Shown piece after piece: positions 8,573-17,100 of a stretch of 64,000 nucleotides of DNA (positions within the stretch are counted from its first letter, which is position 1; the number at the start of each line of letters is the position of its first letter). The stretch comes from JALEFZ01 sp039817415. GTDB taxonomy: Bacteria > Bacteroidota > Bacteroidia > J057. The position numbers and the translations under genes are program-made. The notes under the pieces were generated by a model. It saw only the letters and a list, made by a program, of their open reading frames with translations. It ran no database searches and was not told the DNA's origin. The stretch lies in NCBI GenBank assembly GCA_039817415.1, contig JBCBVV010000008.1, positions 62,001 to 126,000 of the forward strand. Reading direction: 5' to 3'.

Positions 8573-9400
8573 ATGACTAACAAACAGAAAAATGTCATGT
8601 ATGCAGACTGGGAGGAAATGGTCTTCCAGGATCGAGAGAGAACTTATGGTGCTTATGAGCTTCGCAGAGGATATGCACGTAGGTTGATGATCTCCTTATC
8701 TGTAGCTAGTGTAGTCTTTATCTCTGCAACGGTTGGACCTTATGTATGGAATAAGGTGTATGGCAATTCCCTTCCGTCCACCTACAAAAAGAGGGAGACT
8801 GTATTAACAGTATTGGATCTTCCCCCAGTTGAGAACAAAGAAATACCCCCTGTTGAGATGCCGCCTCCTCCGAAAATAGAAAAGGTCAAAGTAACGGGTT
8901 TTCAGATTCCCAAGCCTTCCCCTGAGGATGATTTGGACGAAGAAGATCCTACTATCATTGATGTGGATGAACTGAAGGAAGCCAAAAACTTAGGATTGAT
9001 AGATGTAGATGGGGAGGACAAAGAGGCAGATATATTTGCAGATTTTGATGGGGATGGAGATGATTTTGATGTCATCCGATCTGAAGTAAAGCCAGGGGCA
9101 GGTAAATTTATTGTACCTGATCAGCAACCTGAATGTATAAATTTAAGCGATATCAAGAAGCTAATTGGATATCCTCAAATCGCAAGGGATGCTGGGATAA
9201 AAGGCTCAGTGGTCGTGAGAATCCTTATTGACAAGAAGGGAAGGTATGAAAAGCATATTGTGTTGAACACGGCACATCCCATTTTGTCTAAGGCCGTAGA
9301 GAAGCAATTGCCCAATCTACGCTTTACGCCTGCTATTCAAGGGAAAAAGCCAATTTACTTTTGGGTAAATGTGCCTTTTAACTTCGAATTGCTTGATTGA
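8573..9400 (+). CDS. Energy transducer TonB
   Basis: It transmits proton-motive force from ExbB/ExbD to outer-membrane TonB-dependent receptors. The N-terminus has the phylum's typical pattern, FQDRERTYGAYELRRGY, followed by one transmembrane helix at about residues 38-58. A proline/acidic periplasmic spacer comes next (PPVEMPPPP, then many Asp/Glu). The C-terminal 85 residues are a TonB_C domain (YPQIARDAGIKGSVVV ... LPNLRFTPA). I chose ATG at 8573 (275 residues) because the 24 residues added by a GTG at 8501 look unlike any TonB. No exbB/exbD lies adjacent. It converges on uvrB with a shared terminator. Confidence 0.92.
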   Translation: MTNKQKNVMYADWEEMVFQDRERTYGAYELRRGYARRLMISLSVASVVFISATVGPYVWNKVYGNSLPSTYKKRETVLTVLDLPPVENKEIPPVEMPPPPKIEKVKVTGFQIPKPSPEDDLDEEDPTIIDVDELKEAKNLGLIDVDGEDKEADIFADFDGDGDDFDVIRSEVKPGAGKFIVPDQQPECINLSDIKKLIGYPQIARDAGIKGSVVVRILIDKKGRYEKHIVLNTAHPILSKAVEKQLPNLRFTPAIQGKKPIYFWVNVPFNFELLD

Positions 9401-9417
9401 TAGTTATGAAATAGAGG

Positions 9418-9453
9418 AAATCCTGACCACTTAGTAGGGAGTAGTCAGGATTT
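9418..9453. terminator. Hairpin terminator between tonB and uvrB
   Basis: A 10-bp perfect stem, AAATCCTGAC (9418-9427) with GTCAGGATTT (9444-9453), has a 16-base loop and lies between convergent genes. A/T flanks on both sides suggest that it works in both directions. Confidence 0.7.
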
Positions 9454-9459
9454 TCTAGT

Positions 9460-11487
9460 TTAACTAATTCTTTTACCTTTCAATTGTGCTTGATAGGCAT
9501 ACATCTCGTCTCGTAGCCTAGCTGCTTCAACGAAGTCGAGTTCCTTCGCAGCTTTTTCCATTTCTTTTCTGATGTTGGCGATTTTCTTTTTTACCTCATC
9601 CTCAGACATATATTCTGCCGCCTTCTCTGCGGCAATGTTGATTTTCTCTTCGAATTCCTCGTAGGTCTTGGCTCTTGTGCCAAGTGCTTGTTCAAATATA
9701 TCTTTGGTCTCCCTTTTGATGGTTTGGGGCACTATTCCGTGTTCCTCATTGTAGGCCATTTGCTTCTTCCGGCGGTAATCTGTTTCATCTAGCAATTGCT
9801 TAATGGAATCTGTAATCCTATCCGCATAAAGAATTACACGGCCTTCCGAGTGCCTTGCCGCACGACCAGCTGTCTGAATCAAGGATTGACTGGATCGTAG
9901 AAAGCCTTCCTTGTCAGCATCTAGAATCCCTACAAGCGAAACTTCTGGTAAGTCAAGCCCTTCTCTCAAAAGGTTTACCCCAACCAATACATCAAACTTC
10001 CCTTCTCTCAATTCTCGTAAAATATCCACTCTATCCAAGGCATCAATGTCAGAGTGAATATATCTCGCCCTAATCTGAAGATCCCCAAGGTATTTGGTAA
10101 GTTCCTCTGACATTCTTTTGGTCAAAGTAGTTACAAGTACCCTATTGTCCTTTTTGACTTCGTTGTCAATTTCTTCCAGCAAGTCATCCACTTGGTTATC
10201 GCAAGGCCTGATGATGCAAGGTGGATCAAGAAGTCCGGTTGGCCTAACGATTTGTTCTACAATCACACCATCGCTTTTTTCCAATTCGTAATCGGAAGGA
10301 GTAGCCGACAAGTAGACAGTTTGATTGACCATGGAATTGAATTCATCAAACTTTTGTGGGCGGTTATCCAAAGCCGAGGGCAAGCGGAATCCATGTTCTA
10401 CCAAGGTGAATTTCCTTGATCGATCCCCATGATACATCCCTCGAATCTGTGGAACTGTAACATGACTCTCATCAATAACCAAGAGAAAATCATCTGGAAA
10501 ATAATCTACCAAACAATAGGGCCTACTTCCAGGCTGTCTTCTAGCGAGGTAACGAGAGTAGTTCTCAATGCCTGAGCAATATCCTAGCTCCCGCATCATT
10601 TCAAGGTCGTATTCAGTTCTCTCCTTTAGCCTATTTGCCTCCATGTACATACCCTGAGCCTCAAAATATGCCACCTGCTTGATGAGGTCTTCCTGAATTT
10701 CCTCAATAGCGATGTTCAAGGATTCTCTACGTGTAACGAAGAGATTCGCAGGATACATGGTGTAATCTCTAAGGGTTTCAATTTTACGGCCTGTATTCAC
10801 ATCGAAACGCTGGATCTTTTCAATTTCGTCTCCGAAGAAAAGAAAGCGAATTCCATAATCATCATAGGCAGGGTAGACGTCGATGGTATCCCCCTTCACC
10901 CTAAATTTTCCTGGCTCAAGTAAAGTTTGGGTACGTGAATAGAAAAGCCTTACCAGTTTATCCAGAAAGGCATTTTGCGAGATGACTTGGCCTACATTTG
11001 CATAGTAAACATTCGCCTCAAAATCCTCTGGTTTACCTATACCGTAGATGCAACTTACCGAGGCGACTACGATGACATCCCTTCTTCCTGAAATCAAGCC
11101 TGTGGTCGCTCTCAACCTTAGTTTTTCTATATCCTGGTTAATGGATAGGTCCTTCTCTATATAAGTATTGGTGGAAGGCACATAAGCTTCCGGTTGGTAA
11201 TAATCGTAATAGGAAATGAAGTACTCTACCAAATTGTTCGGGAAAAATTGTTTGAATTCCCCGTACAGCTGCGCAGCCAGGGTCTTGTTATGGCTGATAA
11301 TTAAAGTGGGGCGATTCAGCTCAGCGATAACATTGGCAGTTGTAAAGGTCTTACCCGAACCGGTTACCCCAAGTAATACCTGATCTGGTTCCCCATTTTG
11401 GATCCCTTCTATCAATTGCTTGATGGCTTCAGGTTGGTCTCCAGCAGGACTGTAGGGGGCAACTAATTCAAATTTTCTGTCTTGCAT
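9460..11487 (-). CDS. uvrB: Excinuclease ABC subunit UvrB
   Basis: The damage-verifying helicase-like subunit of nucleotide excision repair, which receives DNA from UvrA and recruits UvrC. Walker A GVTGSGKT is at residues 40-47, and the DNA-gripping beta-hairpin YYDYYQPEAYVP is at 93-104. The DESH Walker B is near 340, helicase motifs with QTAGRAAR follow, and a C-terminal UVR domain for UvrC binding spans about 633-668. The length of 675 matches the family. The start MQDRKFELVAPY aligns with other UvrB proteins. It is a lone gene; uvrA and uvrC are not in the window. Confidence 0.98.
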   Translation of the reverse strand: MQDRKFELVAPYSPAGDQPEAIKQLIEGIQNGEPDQVLLGVTGSGKTFTTANVIAELNRPTLIISHNKTLAAQLYGEFKQFFPNNLVEYFISYYDYYQPEAYVPSTNTYIEKDLSINQDIEKLRLRATTGLISGRRDVIVVASVSCIYGIGKPEDFEANVYYANVGQVISQNAFLDKLVRLFYSRTQTLLEPGKFRVKGDTIDVYPAYDDYGIRFLFFGDEIEKIQRFDVNTGRKIETLRDYTMYPANLFVTRRESLNIAIEEIQEDLIKQVAYFEAQGMYMEANRLKERTEYDLEMMRELGYCSGIENYSRYLARRQPGSRPYCLVDYFPDDFLLVIDESHVTVPQIRGMYHGDRSRKFTLVEHGFRLPSALDNRPQKFDEFNSMVNQTVYLSATPSDYELEKSDGVIVEQIVRPTGLLDPPCIIRPCDNQVDDLLEEIDNEVKKDNRVLVTTLTKRMSEELTKYLGDLQIRARYIHSDIDALDRVDILRELREGKFDVLVGVNLLREGLDLPEVSLVGILDADKEGFLRSSQSLIQTAGRAARHSEGRVILYADRITDSIKQLLDETDYRRKKQMAYNEEHGIVPQTIKRETKDIFEQALGTRAKTYEEFEEKINIAAEKAAEYMSEDEVKKKIANIRKEMEKAAKELDFVEAARLRDEMYAYQAQLKGKRIS

Positions 11488-11593
11488 AGATGTCGATGGA
11501 ATGAACTTGTAGATACGAAATATATGCTAAAAAGATTAGGAAAAATCTGCTTTCTCTTTTTCTATTCCTATGAAAAAAAGCTAATATTTGTTC

Positions 11594-12742
11594 ATGTCGC
11601 TAAGGGGCACTACAAAAAGACTGGCTATCGCTTATGATGCCAAGCGGGTATTTTTCAATTTCACCGGCTTAGGTAATTATAGCCGCACCTTATTGGAAGA
11701 TCTTCGCATGTACCAGCCCCAACTTGATCTTCATCTTTTCACACCTGAAGCTCGCCTTTCAGAACGAGTCAATAGTTTTCTCAAAGAATCGGACTTTCAC
11801 ATTCATGAGCCAAAAGTTGGTGGAGGTAGCTTTTGGCGAACTTTTCTGCAAGCAAGAGAGGTAGAGAGAAAAGGTCTCAAGATTTATCATGGTCTGAGCC
11901 AAGAATTGCCCCTAGGGTTAAGGAAAAGAGGGATTCGGCAAATCGTCACTGTTCATGATGTGATTTTTAGAAAATTTCCGAAGCTTTACGCCCCGATTGA
12001 CAGAAACATTTACAATCGAAAATTAAGGTACGCCTGCAAAGAAGCGGATCAAATCATTGCCATTAGCCAGGCTACAAAAGAGGATATTGTTGAAATCTAT
12101 GGAATTCCTCCGGAAAAAGTATCTGTCATATACCAAAGTTGTGATCCTCGTTTTCTCATCCAACAGTCTCCTGAGGAATTGGAGTCCTGTCTGAACCGCT
12201 ATCAAATTGATCGTCCCTTTATCTTATCTGTAGGCTCTATCATTAAGCGGAAGCGATTGAAGACAGTCATTGAAGGCATGGGAGAATTGTCCCAAGAAAT
12301 GAGGCCACTATTGATCGTCATAGGTAAAGGGGGGACATATGTAAAAGAGGTGCAGGAAAAGATACGAGAGCTAGGGCTAGAAAAGGATGTTCGATTTTTT
12401 AAGGATATACCTTTCGATGATCTTCCCGCTCTATACCAATTGGCCCTGTTTTCGGTTTATCCTTCTATTTATGAGGGCTTCGGGATTCCCGTTTTGGAAT
12501 CTATTCAGTCAGGGACACCAGCTTTGATTTCTAACTTGAGTTCACTTCCAGAAGCTGGAGGAAAAGGGGCCCATTATCTGGAGGAAGTAAACAAAGAAGA
12601 AATGGCTAGGGGGATGGATAAGCTGTTAACGGATGATCAATATAGGAATGGCTTGGCGCTTTCGGGGCTTGAGCACGCCAAAAAGTTTGAAAATCGACAT
12701 GTCTCCCAACTATTGGCGGACTTTTATGCGTCTAATGGGTAG
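11594..12742 (+). CDS. GT-B glycosyltransferase, family 4 type
   Basis: A cytosolic retaining glycosyltransferase of the GT4 group, probably acting in polysaccharide or glycolipid assembly; donor and acceptor are unknown. The N-terminal Rossmann domain has the glycine-rich acceptor loop TGLGNYSRTL. The C-terminal domain has SVGSIIKRKRL near residue 210 and the EGFGIPVLE motif, whose two glutamates hold the sugar-nucleotide, followed by SGTPALISN. The length of 382 is normal. ATG at 11594 is preferred over a TTG six bases upstream. It stands alone between divergent uvrB and the convergent polyprenyl synthase, not in a polysaccharide cluster. Confidence 0.88.
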   Translation: MSLRGTTKRLAIAYDAKRVFFNFTGLGNYSRTLLEDLRMYQPQLDLHLFTPEARLSERVNSFLKESDFHIHEPKVGGGSFWRTFLQAREVERKGLKIYHGLSQELPLGLRKRGIRQIVTVHDVIFRKFPKLYAPIDRNIYNRKLRYACKEADQIIAISQATKEDIVEIYGIPPEKVSVIYQSCDPRFLIQQSPEELESCLNRYQIDRPFILSVGSIIKRKRLKTVIEGMGELSQEMRPLLIVIGKGGTYVKEVQEKIRELGLEKDVRFFKDIPFDDLPALYQLALFSVYPSIYEGFGIPVLESIQSGTPALISNLSSLPEAGGKGAHYLEEVNKEEMARGMDKLLTDDQYRNGLALSGLEHAKKFENRHVSQLLADFYASNG

Positions 12743-12764
12743 AAGAGCTTAACTAGAATAGATC

Positions 12765-13739
12765 CTACACCTTTCTGTTGATGGCAAAGTGCATCAGGTT
12801 AGAAAGGGAAGTTTTGGAAGGGGATTCTGGAAATCCCTGTAGAATTTTTTCCGCCTCATCAATGAATTTATTCATGACTTCGGTGGAGTAATCGATGCCT
12901 CCATTTGACTTGACATAATCGATTAGATACTGGACCTTCTGGGGATGGGTGTTATGTCTTCTGACAATATTGATCAACTTTCTTCTTTCGCTCCAGCTGG
13001 CCTTGTTAAGAACATGTATAAGGGGCAGCGTTAATTTCCGTTCTTTGATATCAATGGCTCTTGGCTTACCCACGTCATCTGTGCCGTAATCAAAGAGATC
13101 GTCCTTAATCTGGAAGGCAATGCCCACTTTTTCTCCAAAAAGTCTCATTTGCTCAATGATTTCAGGATCTTCTGTAGCACTGGCAGCACCAATTTCACAA
13201 CAAGCGGCAAAGAGGGAAGCGGTCTTAGCTGTGATGATATCTAAGTAGACGGCTTCGTCAATATTCAGATGTCTTGATTTTTCCATTTGGAGCAATTCTC
13301 CTTCGGAAATAAGCTTGACGGCCTTTGAACCAATTTTGAGTAAGAGAAAATCGTCGTGTTCAAGCGTCATCAAAAGTCCGCGAGACAACAGAAAATCTCC
13401 TGCTAATACAGCTATTTTATTTTTCCAAAGGGCATTGATCGAAAAAAAGCCTCTTCGCTCATTTGAATCATCGACTACATCGTCGTGGATCAAAGAGGCT
13501 GTATGCAGCAATTCCATGAGAGCAGCACCTCTGTAGGTGGAGGGAGTAATCCCTCCGGTAACTTCGGCGCTGAATAACACGAGCATGGGACGCATTTGCT
13601 TGCCTTTTCTTTTAAGAAGATAGCGTGTGATGCGATCCAACAAGGCAACATCGCTGCGCATAGCAGATCGAAAATACTTTTCGAAGTAAACGAGTTCCTG
13701 AGCTATAGGTGCTTGTATGTTCTGAAGCGTAGTACTCAT
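12765..13739 (-). CDS. Long-chain polyprenyl diphosphate synthase
   Basis: It condenses isopentenyl diphosphate units onto an allylic primer, most likely to give the side chain of menaquinone. Both Asp-rich motifs are present: DDVVD at 86-90 and DDLFD at 212-216, with GKQMRP at 46-51 binding diphosphate and a K-T pair near 171. The residue five places before the first motif is alanine (A81); a small residue there is known to allow long products, unlike the aromatic residues of short-chain synthases, so a C30-C40 product is likely (inference). The length of 324 fits IspB-type enzymes. It supplies the same pathway that ispH (34.0 kb) feeds. Confidence 0.92.
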   Translation of the reverse strand: MSTTLQNIQAPIAQELVYFEKYFRSAMRSDVALLDRITRYLLKRKGKQMRPMLVLFSAEVTGGITPSTYRGAALMELLHTASLIHDDVVDDSNERRGFFSINALWKNKIAVLAGDFLLSRGLLMTLEHDDFLLLKIGSKAVKLISEGELLQMEKSRHLNIDEAVYLDIITAKTASLFAACCEIGAASATEDPEIIEQMRLFGEKVGIAFQIKDDLFDYGTDDVGKPRAIDIKERKLTLPLIHVLNKASWSERRKLINIVRRHNTHPQKVQYLIDYVKSNGGIDYSTEVMNKFIDEAEKILQGFPESPSKTSLSNLMHFAINRKV

Positions 13740-14181
13740 AAATCGAGTATGCTGAGTTGTTTGGGTAGAGAAGGTGGTTTAATCCTAAAATGTCGCTTAA
13801 TCCACAGTACGTTTGCGACATTATGTCTTATAGTATTAAACTCCTAATCGTTTTTTATGTTAATGATCTTGAACAGATCGCGTTATGACCTTTGTCAATC
13901 TGCGCATGAAAAGGAAAAATCTCCTTTTCTATGGGTAGGGAGGAAGCACTTCCAGCTTTAGATGTAATAAAGATTGAATTATTTGTTAAATTCAATTTCA
14001 CGAGAAACCATCACATTTGAATATCCTCCATTTGATCAAATTGGCTAGCGCATAAAGGGTAAATCGCGTCTTATCCTTGAACAAAAATATGTAACAAGAG
14101 TCATAAAGATACATCTGATTGCCTATGCCAAGATAGTCTACTATCAACCTAATTCTAGAAAAAACCGAAACATTGCCAACG
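13740..14181. other. Long divergent spacer upstream of the T9SS surface protein
   Basis: 442 bases with no supportable gene (longest in-frame openings about 20 codons). A perfect 8-bp dyad, AATGTCGC (13789-13796) and GCGACATT (13815-13822), separated by 18 bases, lies about 50 bases upstream of the polyprenyl synthase start and could be an operator. AAAAGGA/TCCTTTT near 13911-13934 could form a weak hairpin. No full promoter consensus was found. Confidence 0.35.
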
Positions 14182-17100
14182 ATGAAGCGATACGCTACGC
14201 TTTTCCTCCTGCTGCTACTCCTATGGAGCGGGAATCAAATGAGGGCTACACATATTGTTGGAGCCGAACTATTCTATGAATGTACCAACCCAAACACCAA
14301 CACGTACTCTGTTACGCTGAAATTATATAGAGACTGTTTGAATGGGCAGGCACCTTTTGACGCGCAGATCAGTCTCTTTGTCTTTAATGGCACATCTGGG
14401 CTTATTGAGCAGACAAAAACAGTACTAGCTCCTTCCCAAACTCCTCAAATTAATCCCAATAGTTATGGGCCTTGTGTAGCTACTCCCCCACAGATTTGTG
14501 TGGAAGAAGGTATTTATACCACTACCTTGGTTTTGCCTCCTACTCCTGGAGGATATGATATTGCATGGGCGAGATGTTGTAGAAACCAGGCGATTGATAA
14601 CCTTGTCAATCCTTTAGGAGCTGGAATTACATTTCTCGCTTCGGTTCCTAGTCCAGATCAGATTGGCGCCTGCAATTCTATGCCTCAGTTTGATCAGGTT
14701 CCTCCTATCTTCCTTTGTGTAAATGAGGCTTTTTCATTCGACCATTCTGCAACTGACCCAGATGGCGACTCTCTTGTTTACTTCCTGACCAACCCTTATA
14801 CAGGATTGAATAGCATCGGACAGGGAGCAGGTAACCCACAGCAAGGTGGAAATGATCCTACAGTTGATCCCTTTAATAACTTGATGGGACCTCCTCCTTA
14901 CCAGAATGTAATTTTTGCCAATGGATTCAGCTTTACCAATCCGTTTGGCTCAAATAATTTTTCGCTGGACCCACTTACAGGCTTCATCAATGTAACACCT
15001 AACCAAACCGGTATTTTTGTTTTCTCTGTTTCGGTTTTTGAATACCGTAATGGTGTGTTACTCAGTGAGAATAGAAGGGATTTCCAGATTCACGTAATTC
15101 AATGTTTAGATCAAGACGATCCTCCATTTATCTCGCATACATTTGCTCCCAACCTAAATACTAGTGGGGATACCATCATTATTCCTGGTGGAGAATCCTT
15201 CTGTTATGATGTCTTGTTAGAAGATACAGTACTTACGGATTCTGTTATTCCCTTTACGGTAAGTGCTGCCTTTGGGAATGGTCCTTTCTTCCCACCAGCA
15301 GCAGTCTTTACCACTACTTATGTGGGAACAGCCGTAGTTCAAGGGGAAGTTTGTTGGGAACCAGCCTGTGAATATGCAGGGCAAACCTTATCGCTGATTG
15401 TAGGCGGTAGAGACCCTGATGATTGTGTTACCATCGCTGATATATTTGATACAGTTTGGGTGAGGATTCTCCCCAATGTCAATCTCCCACCCACGATTAC
15501 GCCGACTTATACAGGTTTAAATGTGTCGAATGATACCATTATCATTGATGCGAATGACCAATTGTGTTATGACTTGACGGTAAATGACCCTGATCAATTT
15601 GATGATCTGACCTTGGTAGGCCTCAGTCCTATTTTCAGTGGGGCAAATCCCCCTGTTCTGACTACCTCTGGTTCTAATCCTGTAAATGGTCAGCTTTGTT
15701 GGACACCTGGTTGTGATTTTGAAGGTCAAACCATCGAAATAGCCGTACGAGCAGAAGACTTTGCGGATTGTAAGCCTTCCGATTTTGCCTTTAACACGAC
15801 TTACGTCCGAATTATAGCCCCACCAAACGATCCGCCAACGATCAACAGTACCTTAACGGGCAATGTCTTCAATGGAGACACCATATTTGTCAATGCGGAA
15901 GAAAATCTCTGTTTTGACTTTCTCAGTGTGGACCCCAATACAGGAGATACGCTTAACTTCATTCCTTTTTCGCCAATTTTCGGACAGCCAAATGGGCCAA
16001 GCTTTACAACCAATGGATTGAACCCACTGGATGGAGAGATATGCTGGACACCAGGATGTACCTTCGAAAATCAGCTGGTTCCACTCATATTTGGAGCAGA
16101 GGATCAAGGGCAATGCTCTAACCTTCAGGAAGTATTTGATACCGTATTTGTTTTTGTACAGGTACCTCCGAATGACGCTCCTTTGATTGCCTCAGATCTG
16201 ACGAACCTTGTAACAAATGGAGATACCATCATTGTAGATGCCAATCAGGCTTTTTGTTACAACTATCAGGCTAGTGACATTAACGTTGGGGACCTTCTTG
16301 CCGCCAGTGCCTTGAGCCCAATTTTCAATGCACCAGATGGGCCAAGCTTTACTTCAAATGGAAGCAATCCTATAAACGGCCAAATTTGCTGGACGCCTAC
16401 CTGTGATTATGCAGGGCAGACGATTCCACTCATTATTGGAGTAGATGATGACGCTGCTTGTTCAGCTCAGGCAAGTAACTTTGATACGGTATATGTTCGT
16501 ATTGATGTGCCACCAAACGATGCTCCTGTAAGCTCTCATTTGCTTCCTGCGACCAACGTGGTGAATGATACGATTTATGTAGATGCAAATGAACCAGTCT
16601 GTTATGATATCATTTTCAATGACCCTAACCTTGGGGATTCATTAAACTCCTTTACGGTTAGTGATATTTTCACCGGAACGAACGCTGCTACCTTTACCGT
16701 GAATGGAATTAATCCATTAAACGGGCAGGTGTGTTGGACTCCGACCTGTGATAATGAGGGTCAGTTGATCGAACTTATCGTAGGTGTTGAGGACAATGGT
16801 CAGTGTGATAACGTCCTACAGGCCTTTGATACAGTTTATATTCGAATCAATGATCCTGTAACTGTCCCACCAGAAGTAGGTCATAATTTGCCCTCAAACC
16901 TGAATGTGAGGAATGATACGATCTTCCTTGAAGTTGGGGACTCTGCTTGTTATGATTTCTTTGTAAGAGACCTTACGCCTGCTCCTTCTAAAGGGATTGA
17001 TTACGAATTTTCCTTCGAAGATCAATTCGGCAACTCTCTTCCTATCACAGAATTTGGAGTAGTAGAACAAAACGATTCGATCTTCGGCTCTATCTGTTTC

